The position numbers and the translations under genes are program-made. Shown here piece after piece: positions 51,149-61,402 of a stretch of 64,000 bases of DNA (position 1 is the first letter of the stretch; each line of letters opens with the position of its first letter). The DNA is from Synechococcus sp. RCC307 (GTDB lineage: Bacteria; Cyanobacteriota; Cyanobacteriia; PCC-6307; Cyanobiaceae). The stretch is from positions 1,979,105 to 2,043,104 of the forward strand of contig CT978603.1 in the NCBI GenBank assembly GCA_000063525.1, in the 5' to 3' direction. The notes beneath the pieces were generated by a model. It saw only the letters and a list, made by a program, of their open reading frames with translations. It made no database searches and was not told where the DNA came from.

Positions 51149-54100
51149 CTACCAGGGTTGGTCCTCAGCCCCAGGTCCCTGCACGACACCAGTGCGGGCT
51201 TCATAGGGAACAAACGGCAGACCTGGCCCTTGGAAACGGAAGTCGTTCAACTTCAGGCGCAGACCGCCGATGCCTGTGTAAGGGCTATAGAAAACACCGA
51301 ATTGATAAGCGCGGCGCTGCCAACGGATCTCGAAGTAGTTGTTGGTTACATCGCCGTAAAAATCGGAATCACCGGCGACGTTGTAACTGATCGCGCCATC
51401 CAGCACGAGGGGACCGATCAACTGCTGGGTTAAACCAACCCCCAACGTTGCTGTGTCGACATAACGATCAAAGGCAAATGGGCTATTGCCCGCTTTGGCC
51501 GTGGCACTGCCAAATAGCGAGAGCTTGGTGTAATCAAACAGGGGGCGATTGAAATGCCCCAGCGTCAACACTGGGCCACCGGATAGACCCAGCAGGCTCT
51601 GGCCCTGGCCGCCGCCATAGGCCGCTGCATTCACAAACGGCACCAGCGTGAGTTGCAGGCCCGGAATGATCGGCACTGGCGAGTAGCGATAGGCCCCCTC
51701 AGGCGTCAACGGCAACGACTTACCAGTCCAAAGGGGCCAGTTCATCTGCAGTGTGCCGTAGGCATTGGCCCGCCAGAGATCAGCGAAATTGTTGCTCTCG
51801 GTGTTACCTGCAATGAAGCCATTGCTCTGGTAGTTCCCCACACCCGCACGCCAATACGACGACACCTGGAAGGGGCCCACTTGCCGTGGGGAATCACTCT
51901 GGTTTTGCAACGAAACGCCGTAGGCGGAGTAGACGTCTTGCATGCCCAGCGAACCATTCCAAACCCGGTAGCGATACGCGCCAAAAGCGCGAGCTAGAGG
52001 GTTGCCCAGCGCAGCCCACTGCAAGGGCTGGTTCCACTGCGCTGACGAGCGGGTGGCATTGGAGAGATTCGACGGGGCAAAGCTGCTGATGTCTGCTTCA
52101 AGGTTGAAATTGGCGTCGCCAACTGGACCGCTCCAGAGCGCCTTGACGCCAAACAGATCGCCGGTTGTGTTGTCTTGAACCACATCACCGGAACCCGCTG
52201 AGGCAGTGGGCGCGGGGTAGGTGTTGGTGGTGCCATCGAAGGCACGCTCAAGCATGAACTGAGGGCGCACCGACAACCGAGTGCTGCCAAACAGCGTCTG
52301 CTCCGGGAGCTGGTATTGCAAAAAGATGCCATCACGATCCTGCGTATCCGCCAACACCGACCAGCGGTTGGAGACTTCCTGCTCCTCCTCAGGACTGAAG
52401 CGGAACGTCTTCGGCAACGGCAGCGGCAATTTGTTCTCAAGCAGCAAGCGATTGCTCTTGGAGCGAACCACTGTGGTGCCATCGCTCTCCTGCTCAGAGC
52501 GCACATCGCGCATATCCACCCAAGACTGGGCAGGCGTGAACGGATCATTGGTGAAGCTGATGCGCGGTGCGCTCCAGCCCTCGGGCGTCAGCAGCAGCTG
52601 CGGCGATTGGAAGCGCCAATGGGTAATTTCGCCGCGAATCAACCCTTCGTTTTTGGTGGCAGCCAAGGTGTTGAGCTGATCAGGCGTGGCCCGGCCGAAC
52701 TGAGCTTCGGCATTACCAAGTCCTGCCAAGTCGCCCGAGGTAACCCGGCGTTCAAAGATCAAGCCTGAACGGGGCTGAACATCAACGACCCGTTGATCCA
52801 AGGCTGCGATGGCATTGCGGCGCTGTTGCAGCTGCTGCGTTGGCGTGAGTGTGGACTCTTCGGAGACAGCTGCCTGCGCCTTAGCCGCTTGCTGAGCTGA
52901 TGGCCCGTCAAAAACAACCGACTCAAGCTGTTGCTCGAGTGGCAAGAAACGATCACGATCTATGGCTTCAGCCCCTGGGCAACCCAGTGGTGGCGGATCC
53001 GTTTCACCCTGCAGCGGCGGCTGGGCTGTAGCGCCGAAGTTGTAACGAAGGCCGATGAGATAGCCGTTGCTGCCTTCCTCAGCGCCGCTGTAGGTGCCAT
53101 AGGCACCGGAGCGGTGGTGGATGCGCCCCACGGCCGACCATTGATGGCTGAACTGGATGGCGATTTCAGCAGCTAGATAGTTCAAAAATTGGGCTGAGTT
53201 TTCCCACGACGCCGCCTCGTAATTGCTGAGTGCGCTGTTGAGGCTCACACCCTCAATGGCCGCAAAGCTCAGCCACGGCTGAATCCACCAACGGATTCCA
53301 ATGCCCAAAGTGCCTTCCCAAAAGTTTTGAGCCTCGGTGACCGCACGATCTTTTTGCGAATCAGGAATGCCGCCGGTGTAGCGAAGGCGGCGGTTCAAGG
53401 TGGCCGAGTGATAAAGCACGTTGCCATCGAGCTCGATGGCAAAGGGATCGGCATCCACCAAACGGCGCGTCACCCCGAGGCCAAAGAGGGTTTCAGGCCG
53501 CGGCGTCCCACTAAAAACAAACGTTTCGCCAAAGGTGGCATCGGTCATCTGTCCGCCCCAGGCCGTCAGAGCCCACGGTCCAGGCAAACGAGAACGCAAT
53601 GGAGGGATTTCAGGCGGGCAGGCCATGGGTTCAGCTGCCGGCAGCGGAGCGACCGAGGCTGGAGGCACGAGCGTTCCTGGCTTGGGGGGATTCGCCCGCA
53701 ACTGCAGCCGCTGCTGCTGCTCGGCTGCATTGCCTTGCGGGGTTCCGCTCAGCGGCGCATCCAGATTCAAATCCGTTGGGCTGGTGGCCAAATCAATGAC
53801 GCCGTAAACGTCTTGGATTTCACCCTCGCCCTGCCGAAGGTTGTAGCGAAGCAGGCTGGCTTGAAGGTATTGATTGCCGCGTTGAAAGCGAACGGCGCCC
53901 CTGGCCCAAATCACACGATTGGCCGGGCTGTACTCAAAGCGATCAGCCTGAAGACGCCCGCCGGCCAGGCGCAAGGTCACATCACCTGTGGCCACGAAGC
54001 GTTGCAAGCCGGATTCAAACCATTGGCGGTTGGCTTGCAGCTCGAGATCCCACGGAGGCAACAGCTCCTCCGAGATCAGAGCCGGCGGCACAGGAGTATT

Positions 54101-54280
54101 TACAGAGTTCTCGGGCGCTGCTGATTCATTGTCAAAAGGACTGGTGCTGTCCACCCCAGCTTCCAGGGGCGGTTCATCAACACCAAGAGGGAAAACAGCT
54201 TCTTGGGCCGCAACCGCAATGGGCTGAAGCAATACAGCAAGTGCTGCCGCCAAGACTGGAGACGTGGAGCTGGAGCTCAA
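51149..54280 (-). CDS. DUF3769 outer-membrane protein (LptD/OstA-like)
   Basis: A 1043-residue protein with an N-terminal signal (LAAALAVLLQPIAVAAQE). Then comes an OstA/LptA-type beta-jellyroll region (LELQANRQWFESGLQRFVATGDVTL, GRLQADRFEYSP). The very long C-terminal part alternates short aromatic strands, consistent with a beta-barrel. The pattern corresponds to cyanobacterial DUF3769, a counterpart of LptD in lipopolysaccharide delivery to the outer membrane. Strand predictions are by eye. It is convergent with the pentapeptide gene and lies just downstream of psbI. Confidence 0.85.
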   Translation of the reverse strand: MSSSSTSPVLAAALAVLLQPIAVAAQEAVFPLGVDEPPLEAGVDSTSPFDNESAAPENSVNTPVPPALISEELLPPWDLELQANRQWFESGLQRFVATGDVTLRLAGGRLQADRFEYSPANRVIWARGAVRFQRGNQYLQASLLRYNLRQGEGEIQDVYGVIDLATSPTDLNLDAPLSGTPQGNAAEQQQRLQLRANPPKPGTLVPPASVAPLPAAEPMACPPEIPPLRSRLPGPWALTAWGGQMTDATFGETFVFSGTPRPETLFGLGVTRRLVDADPFAIELDGNVLYHSATLNRRLRYTGGIPDSQKDRAVTEAQNFWEGTLGIGIRWWIQPWLSFAAIEGVSLNSALSNYEAASWENSAQFLNYLAAEIAIQFSHQWSAVGRIHHRSGAYGTYSGAEEGSNGYLIGLRYNFGATAQPPLQGETDPPPLGCPGAEAIDRDRFLPLEQQLESVVFDGPSAQQAAKAQAAVSEESTLTPTQQLQQRRNAIAALDQRVVDVQPRSGLIFERRVTSGDLAGLGNAEAQFGRATPDQLNTLAATKNEGLIRGEITHWRFQSPQLLLTPEGWSAPRISFTNDPFTPAQSWVDMRDVRSEQESDGTTVVRSKSNRLLLENKLPLPLPKTFRFSPEEEQEVSNRWSVLADTQDRDGIFLQYQLPEQTLFGSTRLSVRPQFMLERAFDGTTNTYPAPTASAGSGDVVQDNTTGDLFGVKALWSGPVGDANFNLEADISSFAPSNLSNATRSSAQWNQPLQWAALGNPLARAFGAYRYRVWNGSLGMQDVYSAYGVSLQNQSDSPRQVGPFQVSSYWRAGVGNYQSNGFIAGNTESNNFADLWRANAYGTLQMNWPLWTGKSLPLTPEGAYRYSPVPIIPGLQLTLVPFVNAAAYGGGQGQSLLGLSGGPVLTLGHFNRPLFDYTKLSLFGSATAKAGNSPFAFDRYVDTATLGVGLTQQLIGPLVLDGAISYNVAGDSDFYGDVTNNYFEIRWQRRAYQFGVFYSPYTGIGGLRLKLNDFRFQGPGLPFVPYEARTGVVQGPGAEDQPW

Positions 54281-54329
54281 GCCTGGCGGTGTTCAGGAGC
54301 GGCGATACTGCCACGCCCAATCGGTCAAA

Positions 54330-54449
54330 TCACTCCTCGAGGTCCTTTCTGCTAGGCGTCCTGCTGGGGTCACTGGCCAGGAAGCCGAACATGAAGATCC
54401 CAATGAAGAAGAAGACGACCGAATAAACGGAAATCTTGAGAGCGAGCAT
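54330..54449 (-). CDS. psbI: Photosystem II reaction centre protein I
   Basis: The 39-residue protein is Psb[20 protein letters not shown], then [19 protein letters not shown]. It is a single-helix subunit next to the D1 protein and is found very early in photosystem II assembly. ATG 54449 is the only sensible start. It lies 49 bases upstream of the DUF3769 start, on the same strand. Confidence 0.96.
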   Translation of the reverse strand: MLALKISVYSVVFFFIGIFMFGFLASDPSRTPSRKDLEE

Positions 54450-54526
54450 GGTCAAGCCGTGGGTCGGGGGTTGGCGCCGCACCCGTAGCGGCGCGACCAT
54501 CCTATGGGGCACCTGGACGTCGCGGG

Positions 54527-57442
54527 ATGAAAGCGGGCCTAGATCGACAGCTTCTGGGGTGGATTGAAACGTTTTCCTGCCGCCAGCAGCACGATCTGCT
54601 GCCGCAGCTGAAGCGCCCCGATGGCTCACCAGCCCTGCACCACCAGTGGGGTCAACGCAACCGCCCCGACTGGGATGCCCGCGGATTGGTGATCTGGCCC
54701 CGGGGCGGCCAACGCCTGCATCTGACCCATTCGCTGCACTGGCCGCAGGCCTGGGGTCAGCGCAAAAGCGGCGAAACCATCCGCCTGGCCTTGCGCTGGT
54801 GGGCCGAAGCCGCTGAGTGCCGCATCAACGGACGCACTGTTCACCGAGGCGATCTGTTTGACACCGCCTGCCGCTGGCCACTTCCTGAATGGTTCGGCCC
54901 TGGAGAGGTGCTGGAGGTGGAGTTGCTGCTGCAAAGCCCTCGCCATGACGACGGCGCTCTGTTGCTGGCGCAGCTGGAACGGGAACCCAACGAGCCCAAC
55001 GACCCGGATGGCTTCTTACTCGCCAGCCAGCTGAAGTTGCTGCAGCAGGACCTGCCCGCAGCAGACGAGGAATTGGAGGCCCTGCTGCAAGGCGATCCCA
55101 ACAACAGTGCCGCGGTGGCCAACCTGCGCCACTGGCTGAGGCAGCAGCAGCGCGCGCCTGGGCTCACGCTGCTGAGCCATGCCCATCTCGATCTGGCCTG
55201 GCTGTGGCCCGTGGCGGACACCTGGCAAGCCGCCGAACGCACGTTCCGCTCGGTCTTGGGCTTGATGCAGCGGCACCCAGAGCTTCACTTCGGCCATTCC
55301 ACCCCGGCGCTCTACGCCTGGCTGCAGCAACACCGCCCAGCCCTATTCGCTGAGATCAAAGCAGCGATGCAGCAGGGGCGCTGGGAGCCACTCAATGGAC
55401 CTTGGGTGGAGAGCGATTGCACCTTGGTGGCCAGCGCCTCGCTGCTGCGGCAATTCCAAGAAGGGCAGGCCTACAGCCAGCAGCACTTGCCGGGCTGGGA
55501 GCACGCCCTGGCCTGGCTACCGGACAGCTTTGGTTTCAGCAGCGGAGTGCCGGCGATCTGCCGCGCCAGCGGCGTGAAGTGGTTTTGCACCCACAAGCTG
55601 TTTTGGAACAGCACCAACCCCTTCCCCCACCGCGTCTTTCGCTGGCGGCACTGCAGTGGGGATGAAGTCTTGGCGCTGATGAGCGCCCCGATTGGCACCA
55701 GTGGTGACCCACTGGCCATGGCGGCCTACAGCCAGCAATGGCAGCAATCCACCGGCATCCCCCAAGGCCTATGGCTGCCTGGTGTGGGTGATCACGGCGG
55801 CGGACCCAGCCAAGAAATGCTGGAGCAGCTGCAGCTGTGGCAAGAGCAGCCCCTCAGCGCACCAACTGAATTTGGAACCGTGCGCAGCTATCTAAACCAA
55901 CTCGAAGCGCACCAGGGGCAGCTGCCGCTGTGGCGCGACGAGCTCTATTTGGAGCTGCATCGCGGGTGCGCCACCAGCCGCCCAGACCAAAAGCGCCACA
56001 ACCGCACTTTGGAGCGGTTGCTGCTGGAGGCCGATCTGGCGCAAGCCCTCAGCGGCCAGCTGCCCAGCGGGCAAGAGCAATGGCGCACGCTGCTGTTCCA
56101 GCAGTTTCACGACATCCTCCCGGGCACCTCCGTGCCCGAGGTGTTTGAACAAGCCGAGCCGCAGTGGCGCCAAGCGCGCAGGCTCAGCCGCCAGCGGCGC
56201 GATCAGGCACTAGCGGCCTTGCTCCCCTTGAAATCCCAACAGCAACAGCAGTGGTGGGTGGCCAACCTGCTGCCAACGATTCAAGGGTCGGCCGTGGTGC
56301 GCCTACCCAGCCCGCCGGACGGTCAGACCTGGTGTGACCACGCGGGCGCTGTACCAGTCCAACCGGCCCGCAGCGGTGGATGCTGGCTGCAGATCCAGAG
56401 CTCTGAAGATGTTGGTGCCCAGCGCCTGGTGCTGGGCTCAGCCGCCGAGACATCAGCCAAGGCCCAAGGTGAGGTGAGCCTCGATCGCGATGACAACGGC
56501 GAGCTTTGGCTCAGCAACGGTCACCTCCAAGCCAAGCTCGGCCCCAAGGGGGTGGAGCAACTGCAGCAACGCCGCGGCGACGGCTGGGGAGAGCCGCTGC
56601 TAGCTGAAGCGATGGCCCTGCATCGCTACGGCGATCGCGGTGAGTTCTGGGATGCCTGGGACATCGCCAGTGACTACACAAGCCATGCGTTGCCGATGCG
56701 CTGGGAGGCCGAAGAGGAGCAGCTGGAGTCGGGGCCTCTGTGCACGCAGCTGCGCTGGCGCGGCCACTGCGGGCAGAGCCCGCTGCAACTCTCGGTGCGC
56801 CTACAAGCGGGTAGTCCCTGGCTTGAGCTGATCATCACGGCGCAATGGCGCCAGCTGCATGAGCTGCTGCGCTGCGAATGGGCGCTGAACCAACCAGGGC
56901 ACTTTTGGTCTGCAGACACACCCGGTGGCGTCCAAGAGCGCAGCAGCAGACCCCGAACCCCAAGAGAGCAGGCCCGCTGGGAAGCCACCGCCATCAGCTG
57001 GCTGTGGGGCGGCACCAACCAAGCCGGCCTGGCCGTGCTGCTCGATGGGCCGCAAGGCGTCAGCGGCAACAACAACGGGCTGGGCGTGTCGTTACTACGA
57101 GGGCCCACTTGGCCCGATCCCAGCGCCGATCAGGGCTGGCATCGCTTGCGGATGGCTCTAATGCCAACCACAGGCAGCTGGCATCACGCTGCCGTTGCCG
57201 CGCAAGCGCGCCGCTTCCGCCAACCGCTTTGGCGCCATCCAGCCGCTGCGGGGCCAGCGGAACGCCGCTCTTGGCTGGCTTGGCCTAACCCGCATCAGCA
57301 CTGGCTCGGCTTTGACAGTGCCGCCGATGGCGGCTTGCAGTGGCAAACCCAAAACCTCAGCCCCTGCCGCAGCCAGTGGCCAGCAGCCTCCGGTCCTTGG
57401 CAAATCAAACACTGGCCCTGGGGGATGGCTCAGTCGTCGTGA
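54527..57442 (+). CDS. Alpha-mannosidase (GH38 family)
   Basis: A 971-residue glycosidase. The catalytic domain (~210-500) shows the Zn-binding [14 protein letters not shown] and the nucleophile motif [15 protein letters not shown]. Further along come [24 protein letters not shown] and [13 protein letters not shown]. The C-terminal half resembles the beta-sandwich domains of GH38. No signal peptide is seen, so it probably acts in the cytosol, for example on mannose-containing oligosaccharides or glycoconjugates; the substrate is unknown. Its last 13 bases overlap psbN. Confidence 0.92.
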   Translation: MKAGLDRQLLGWIETFSCRQQHDLLPQLKRPDGSPALHHQWGQRNRPDWDARGLVIWPRGGQRLHLTHSLHWPQAWGQRKSGETIRLALRWWAEAAECRINGRTVHRGDLFDTACRWPLPEWFGPGEVLEVELLLQSPRHDDGALLLAQLEREPNEPNDPDGFLLASQLKLLQQDLPAADEELEALLQGDPNNSAAVANLRHWLRQQQRAPGLTLLSHAHLDLAWLWPVADTWQAAERTFRSVLGLMQRHPELHFGHSTPALYAWLQQHRPALFAEIKAAMQQGRWEPLNGPWVESDCTLVASASLLRQFQEGQAYSQQHLPGWEHALAWLPDSFGFSSGVPAICRASGVKWFCTHKLFWNSTNPFPHRVFRWRHCSGDEVLALMSAPIGTSGDPLAMAAYSQQWQQSTGIPQGLWLPGVGDHGGGPSQEMLEQLQLWQEQPLSAPTEFGTVRSYLNQLEAHQGQLPLWRDELYLELHRGCATSRPDQKRHNRTLERLLLEADLAQALSGQLPSGQEQWRTLLFQQFHDILPGTSVPEVFEQAEPQWRQARRLSRQRRDQALAALLPLKSQQQQQWWVANLLPTIQGSAVVRLPSPPDGQTWCDHAGAVPVQPARSGGCWLQIQSSEDVGAQRLVLGSAAETSAKAQGEVSLDRDDNGELWLSNGHLQAKLGPKGVEQLQQRRGDGWGEPLLAEAMALHRYGDRGEFWDAWDIASDYTSHALPMRWEAEEEQLESGPLCTQLRWRGHCGQSPLQLSVRLQAGSPWLELIITAQWRQLHELLRCEWALNQPGHFWSADTPGGVQERSSRPRTPREQARWEATAISWLWGGTNQAGLAVLLDGPQGVSGNNNGLGVSLLRGPTWPDPSADQGWHRLRMALMPTTGSWHHAAVAAQARRFRQPLWRHPAAAGPAERRSWLAWPNPHQHWLGFDSAADGGLQWQTQNLSPCRSQWPAASGPWQIKHWPWGMAQSS

Positions 57443-57570
57443 TCATCAAACGGATCATCCAGCTGGCGCGATGGCGGCCCAAAGGCGGTGTAGATGCCAA
57501 AGCCGGTTAAACCCAGCAGAGCTGTCAGCACCGCAATCGACACAGAAAGGGCTGGCGAGGTGCTTTCCAT
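57430..57570 (-). CDS. psbN: PsbN protein
   Basis: The 46-residue translation begins MESTSPALSVSIAVLTALLG and ends [15 protein letters not shown], the PsbN pattern: one membrane helix and a charged C-terminus. PsbN is an assembly factor for photosystem II and is not part of the mature complex. It is divergent from psbH, the near-universal cyanobacterial arrangement. The 3' 13 bases overlap the GH38 gene. Confidence 0.95.
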   Translation of the reverse strand: MESTSPALSVSIAVLTALLGLTGFGIYTAFGPPSRQLDDPFDDHDD

Positions 57571-57654
57571 CAAGACTCCCAACAGGGGCCGCCGTCACAG
57601 CGGTCAGGGCCATTAGAGTAACGGCCCAAATCTTTGCAGGAGAGATTGCACCCC

Positions 57655-57855
57655 ATGGCCCAACGCACCCGCCTGGGAGACCTGCTGCGTCCTCTGAATT
57701 CTGAGTACGGCAAGGTCGTGCCTGGCTGGGGAACCACCCCTGTGATGGGCATCTTCATGGCCCTGTTCCTGGTCTTTCTGCTTGTGATCCTGCAGCTCTA
57801 CAACCGTTCGCTGCTGCTGGATGGCATCACCGTCAACTGGAACGGCCTCGGCTGA
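57655..57855 (+). CDS. psbH: Photosystem II 10 kDa phosphoprotein-like subunit (PsbH)
   Basis: The 66-residue product, [20 protein letters not shown] then [21 protein letters not shown], is PsbH, a single-helix subunit near CP47. It starts at ATG 57655 behind a strong Shine-Dalgarno (AGGAGAG at 57638-57644). An in-frame upstream methionine at 57634 would precede the SD. tatA begins five bases after the stop. Confidence 0.97.
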   Translation: MAQRTRLGDLLRPLNSEYGKVVPGWGTTPVMGIFMALFLVFLLVILQLYNRSLLLDGITVNWNGLG

Positions 57856-57860
57856 AGCCA

Positions 57861-58130
57861 ATGAACGTTTTTGGGGTTGGTCTTCCAGAGATGGCGGTGA
57901 TCGCCGTCATCGGTTTGCTGGTGTTCGGCCCCAAAAAACTTCCTGAATTGGGACGCAGCCTTGGCAAAACCTTGAAGGGTTTTCAGGCCGCCTCCTCTGA
58001 ATTTGAGCAGGAGTTCCGCAAGGCCGTTGATTCGGTCGAACTCCCCGCAGGTCAAACTGACGCCACTTCCAGCCAGGACGCCACCACGCCTGCCGATGAC
58101 GCCAATGATGCTGCTGGTCGGCCTGGGTAA
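57861..58130 (+). CDS. tatA: Sec-independent translocase subunit TatA
   Basis: An 89-residue protein of the twin-arginine translocase. It has one membrane helix (GLPEMAVIAVIGLLVFG), the FGPKKLPELGRSLGKTLKGF amphipathic helix and an acidic, disordered C-terminus. It forms the protein-conducting element with TatC, which is not in this window. The 3' end overlaps the pth start by 35 bases. Confidence 0.94.
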   Translation: MNVFGVGLPEMAVIAVIGLLVFGPKKLPELGRSLGKTLKGFQAASSEFEQEFRKAVDSVELPAGQTDATSSQDATTPADDANDAAGRPG

Positions 58131-58701
58131 TCCCGGATCCAAATACGACGGCACGCGACACAACGTGGGCTTCATGGCGCTCGATCGTCTCGCCGCCGCA
58201 GGGAGCGGCAGCTTTCGTGCCAACACCAAATTGCATGGCGATCTTGCTGATATCGGCCAAGGCGACCGCCGCCTGCGGCTACTCAAACCTCAGACCTATA
58301 TGAACGACAGCGGCCGGGCGATCCGGGCCAGCCTGGATTGGTTTGGTTGGACGCCCGAGCAACTGCTGGTGATCGTTGATGACATGGATCTTCCCCTCGG
58401 CCGGCTGCGGCTGAGGCTCAACGGTGGAGCCGGAGGGCACAACGGCCTGCGGAGCACGATTGCCCACCTGGGGGGCGAGGCCTTTGCCCGCCTGCGGATT
58501 GGCATCGGCGCTCCCGGCACCAGCAGCGAAGAGCGCAAGGAAGGCACGGTGGGGCACGTGCTTGGCAACTTCCACCCTGCGGAACGTCCCTTGTTGGATG
58601 AGGTGCTGCAGGAGGTGGAGCACGGCATCGGCCTGATTCAACGCCAAGGCTTTGAGCGCGCTGGCAACCGGATCAACAGCTTTCGGCCAGACGCCGCCTG
58701 A
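58096..58701 (+). CDS. pth: Peptidyl-tRNA hydrolase
   Basis: The 201-residue enzyme recycles peptidyl-tRNA released from stalled ribosomes. Motifs: LLVGLGNPGSKYDGTRHNVG with the catalytic His, LKPQTYMNDSGRA, VIVDDMDLPLGRLRLRL, GGAGGHNGLRS and GHVLGNF. Starts MTPMM at 58096 or MLLVG at 58108 are both possible; the first overlaps tatA by 35 bases. It is followed two bases later by the DUF3146 gene. Confidence 0.95.
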   Translation: MTPMMLLVGLGNPGSKYDGTRHNVGFMALDRLAAAGSGSFRANTKLHGDLADIGQGDRRLRLLKPQTYMNDSGRAIRASLDWFGWTPEQLLVIVDDMDLPLGRLRLRLNGGAGGHNGLRSTIAHLGGEAFARLRIGIGAPGTSSEERKEGTVGHVLGNFHPAERPLLDEVLQEVEHGIGLIQRQGFERAGNRINSFRPDAA

Positions 58702-58703
58702 CC

Positions 58704-58961
58704 ATGGCACGCCTGCCCAGCACCACAGCCCACTTGCGGGTTCTGCAGCAGAGCTTCAGCGAGCAGATGGTGGAAGGAGAAGTGGCCGCTGGTGGTTTTC
58801 GCTGGGAATTTCGCTGGCACTTCGACCGCGGCGAACTGGTGGTGGAGCCATCACTGGGGCGAGCGCTGATTCAAGACGCCCTGCTCAGGTTTTTGGTCAA
58901 AAGCGACTACGCGCTGGAAGCCGGCGGTGATTACTGCTTCACGGTGCGGGCAGCCTTTTAA
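58704..58961 (+). CDS. DUF3146 protein
   Basis: An 85-residue protein, TTAHLRVLQQSFSEQMVEGE, then GGFRWEFRWHFDRGELVVEP and a C-terminal AGGDYCFTVRAAF. It fits DUF3146, a small cyanobacterial family of unknown function. It starts two bases after pth and overlaps the convergent YqgF-like gene by 23 bases. Confidence 0.75.
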   Translation: MARLPSTTAHLRVLQQSFSEQMVEGEVAAGGFRWEFRWHFDRGELVVEPSLGRALIQDALLRFLVKSDYALEAGGDYCFTVRAAF

Positions 58962-59364
58962 AGCGCGCCCCCAGGTGGGCCTCGAGCAACACCATGGCCG
59001 CCAAATCATCCACGGGCCTGGGCGGCAACCGCAGGCCGCGGGGCAGTAGCCGCTGCCAGCCCCGGGCAGGCAACAACTGCCAATAACGCTCACGCGCCGC
59101 CAAGGTGCTGCCCGCCTCCGGCTGCAACACCACCGGCACAGCCGGCTCAAGCTCAGCCAAGGCCTGCTGCCATGGGCCACTGGCGGTGCCATCGCCGAGC
59201 ACCACACCTTGCAAGGGGGCTTGGTGTTGCCAGTGCTGCAACCAATCCCAGGCCTCCCTAGGGGAACAGATCAACAGATCAACCAGCTCAGCTCCACTGG
59301 CATCGGTGCGCACCAAGCCACACTTCTGACGTCCAGGATCCAGCGCTGCCCAGCCGCCGCTCAT
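58939..59364 (-). CDS. YqgF/RuvX-like RNase H-fold protein
   Basis: A 141-residue protein with an RNase H fold pattern: WAALDPGRQKCGLVRTD carrying the first Asp, GVVLGDGTASGPW and a C-terminal RPVDDLAAMVLLEAHLGA with the last acid pair. This resembles the YqgF/RuvX family of pre-16S rRNA processing nucleases. Whether it replaces or accompanies a canonical YqgF in this genome is unknown. Its start overlaps the DUF3084 gene stop by four bases. Confidence 0.75.
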   Translation of the reverse strand: MSGGWAALDPGRQKCGLVRTDASGAELVDLLICSPREAWDWLQHWQHQAPLQGVVLGDGTASGPWQQALAELEPAVPVVLQPEAGSTLAARERYWQLLPARGWQRLLPRGLRLPPRPVDDLAAMVLLEAHLGARFKRLPAP

Positions 59365-60485
59365 GGAGGAGCCAAACCCTTGGCGCGCACTGTTACGGCA
59401 ATGGGATCGAGGCTGTCGCTATCGCGCGCAGCCACCACCTCCAAGCGCACCGGTTGATTGCCTTCGCGCTCCACCAACTGGGCGGCCAAAGCGTTGAGGG
59501 CGTCTTGATCCACCTGCAGCCGTGGGTTCAGCGCACCATTGCGCTGGCTTTCATTACGGGCCGCAGCCAAGAGCAGATTGAGCCGCGCAAACACTTGTTT
59601 TTGAGAGCTTTGCTCAGGGTCCAAGCTGAGGCTGGCCAGCACTTGACCGGCTTCCAGCACCTGCCGGCTGCGGCGCACATCAGCAAAAGCCAGCACCTGC
59701 TTCTCACCACGCAGCACATTGCCAGCCGAGTGAATGCTGATCACCCAGGGGCCACCGCTGCGCAAGGCCTTCTCCACCTTGATCACCTCACTGCGGGGGA
59801 TCAACAGCAGTTGCTGCTCAGGCTTTTGGCCAGGGAGAACCCGCTGATAAGCCTGCACATTGGCCTGACGCAAGACATCTTCAGTGGCTTGGCGCGCCAA
59901 CTCAGGCTTGGGGATCGCCACCTTGGCCATGGTGAGCGGCTGCCCGGTGCTGAGCACCACATCACCGCTGCGCAAATCCAAAACGTTGCGCTCCAGCTGG
60001 CGCAATTCCTGCTGGCTGCGGCGGGTGCGTTGCTGCAACTGGCGCAGCTCCTCATCGCGGGCCGCCACGTCTTGGCCCAGCCGGTCGCGCTCAGCCTCTA
60101 GCTCCTGGCGCTGCTTTTTTAAAGGAGCCAGCTGTTGCTCGGCCGCAGCCCGATCCGAGCGCGCCTGGGCCAGTTCCGCTTGATTTTGATCGAGCTGTTT
60201 GAGGCTCAGCTGCAGCGACTTGCGTGATGAACGCAAACGCGTTTCCAGCTCATCAAGCTGAAAAAGACCCACGCGCAGACGTTCACTAACGGCCACCATC
60301 AACCCGAGGGTGAGGGCACTAATCAAGCTGCCTGTGAGCACCGTGATCACCACAGCCGTGCGGCGTGGCCTCATCTGAAACAAGCTCAGCCGCGCTTTCC
60401 CGATGCGGCTACCAAGGCGGTCGCCAAGAGTCGACAGCACTCCTCCGAGCACCAGAACGGCCAGGATCAGCAGCCAGCCGCTCAC
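59361..60485 (-). CDS. DUF3084 membrane-anchored coiled-coil protein
   Basis: A 374-residue protein with two N-terminal membrane helices (SGWLLILAVLVLGGVLSTL and TAVVITVLTGSLISALTLGL). A long coiled coil follows at residues ~75-175 (LDELETRLRSSRKSLQLSLK and onward), then a C-terminal alpha/beta domain. It matches cyanobacterial DUF3084, of unknown function. It overlaps the YqgF-like gene by four bases and is 62 bases downstream of ntcA. Confidence 0.8.
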   Translation of the reverse strand: MSGWLLILAVLVLGGVLSTLGDRLGSRIGKARLSLFQMRPRRTAVVITVLTGSLISALTLGLMVAVSERLRVGLFQLDELETRLRSSRKSLQLSLKQLDQNQAELAQARSDRAAAEQQLAPLKKQRQELEAERDRLGQDVAARDEELRQLQQRTRRSQQELRQLERNVLDLRSGDVVLSTGQPLTMAKVAIPKPELARQATEDVLRQANVQAYQRVLPGQKPEQQLLLIPRSEVIKVEKALRSGGPWVISIHSAGNVLRGEKQVLAFADVRRSRQVLEAGQVLASLSLDPEQSSQKQVFARLNLLLAAARNESQRNGALNPRLQVDQDALNALAAQLVEREGNQPVRLEVVAARDSDSLDPIAVTVRAKGLAPP

Positions 60486-60547
60486 AGCGCCAGAAGAACA
60501 GTGGGGTCAGTATCGCCGAGGCCTGAGGCGAGCGTTTCAAGCAACGG

Positions 60548-61222
60548 TCAGCTGAACCGTTTGGCCAACGCAATGGGGTCAAACACGGTGATGCGCTTGC
60601 GCTCAATTTCCAGCAAACCAGCGGAGCGCAAATCACCCAGCAAACGGGTGATCGTGACCCGCGTGGAGCCAATCGCTTCAGCGATCGCCTGATGCGAGAG
60701 CTTCAAATCAATGGTGATGCCCTGACTCGAAGGCACTCCAAAGTCGCGGCAGAGCACCAGCAAAAAACTCACCAAGCGCGATGACATGTCGCGGTGAGTG
60801 AGCGTTTCGATCATGGTTTCGGTCTGCAGGATTCGCGAGGACAGACCCTGCAAGAGCAGCAGACCAACCCGCGCGTCCTGCTCAATGGCCCGGCGAACGC
60901 TGCTTGCCGGAGCGCTGAGCATCTCAACGCGCGTGAAGGCAACCGAGTGATAGAAGCGATCGGACTTTTGCCCGGTTAGCAGAGACAGCACGCCAAAAAT
61001 GCTGTTCTCCCGCAACAGCGCCACGGTGATCTCTTCACCAGATTCATAGACGCGGGAAAGGCGCACAGCCCCGCGGCGCAGCAGATACATGCGCTCGGCG
61101 GGATCGCCTGGGAAAAAGATTGTCTTGCCACGTTCAACCGACTCAGCAGCACTGCCAGCAAGCGAGCGCATCACCTCTTGCAAGGTGGGCTGGGGATTGG
61201 GCGCTGGCGAAACGCTGACCAT
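60548..61222 (-). CDS. ntcA: Global nitrogen regulator NtcA (CRP family)
   Basis: The 224-residue CRP/FNR-type activator of cyanobacterial nitrogen assimilation genes, activated by 2-oxoglutarate and PipX. The N-terminal cyclic-nucleotide-like domain has [20 protein letters not shown] and [20 protein letters not shown]. The C-terminal helix-turn-helix contains [20 protein letters not shown], the NtcA signature. An NtcA-type site at 61272-61285 sits at the right distance from a -10 box, suggesting autoregulation. Confidence 0.97.
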   Translation of the reverse strand: MVSVSPAPNPQPTLQEVMRSLAGSAAESVERGKTIFFPGDPAERMYLLRRGAVRLSRVYESGEEITVALLRENSIFGVLSLLTGQKSDRFYHSVAFTRVEMLSAPASSVRRAIEQDARVGLLLLQGLSSRILQTETMIETLTHRDMSSRLVSFLLVLCRDFGVPSSQGITIDLKLSHQAIAEAIGSTRVTITRLLGDLRSAGLLEIERKRITVFDPIALAKRFS

Positions 61223-61243
61223 GAAGCGCGTACCGGTTCAAGG

Positions 61244-61285
61244 AAGGTAAAGAGCCGGCTTGACAGTGCTTGTAGCAATGAACAC
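61244..61285 (-). promoter_or_regulatory. NtcA-activated promoter of ntcA
   Basis: On the ntcA strand GTG-TTCATTGC-TAC (61285-61272) matches NtcA consensus GTA-N8-TAC in five of six positions. It is followed after exactly 22 bases by TACCTT (61249-61244), a good TA-N3-T -10 box. The spacing is the class II layout typical of NtcA-activated promoters. Transcription would start about 15 bases before the ATG. No -35 box is needed. Confidence 0.6.
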
Positions 61286-61402
61286 CGTCCGGCCTGGTCG
61301 CGATCAGCAGTAGTACAGACATTCACACTACTGGTGGTGCCAGTCACTTGATTCGTGATTTTTCGCCGCTACATTCAGGAGCACCCCCGCTTTGGACGGC
61401 CC

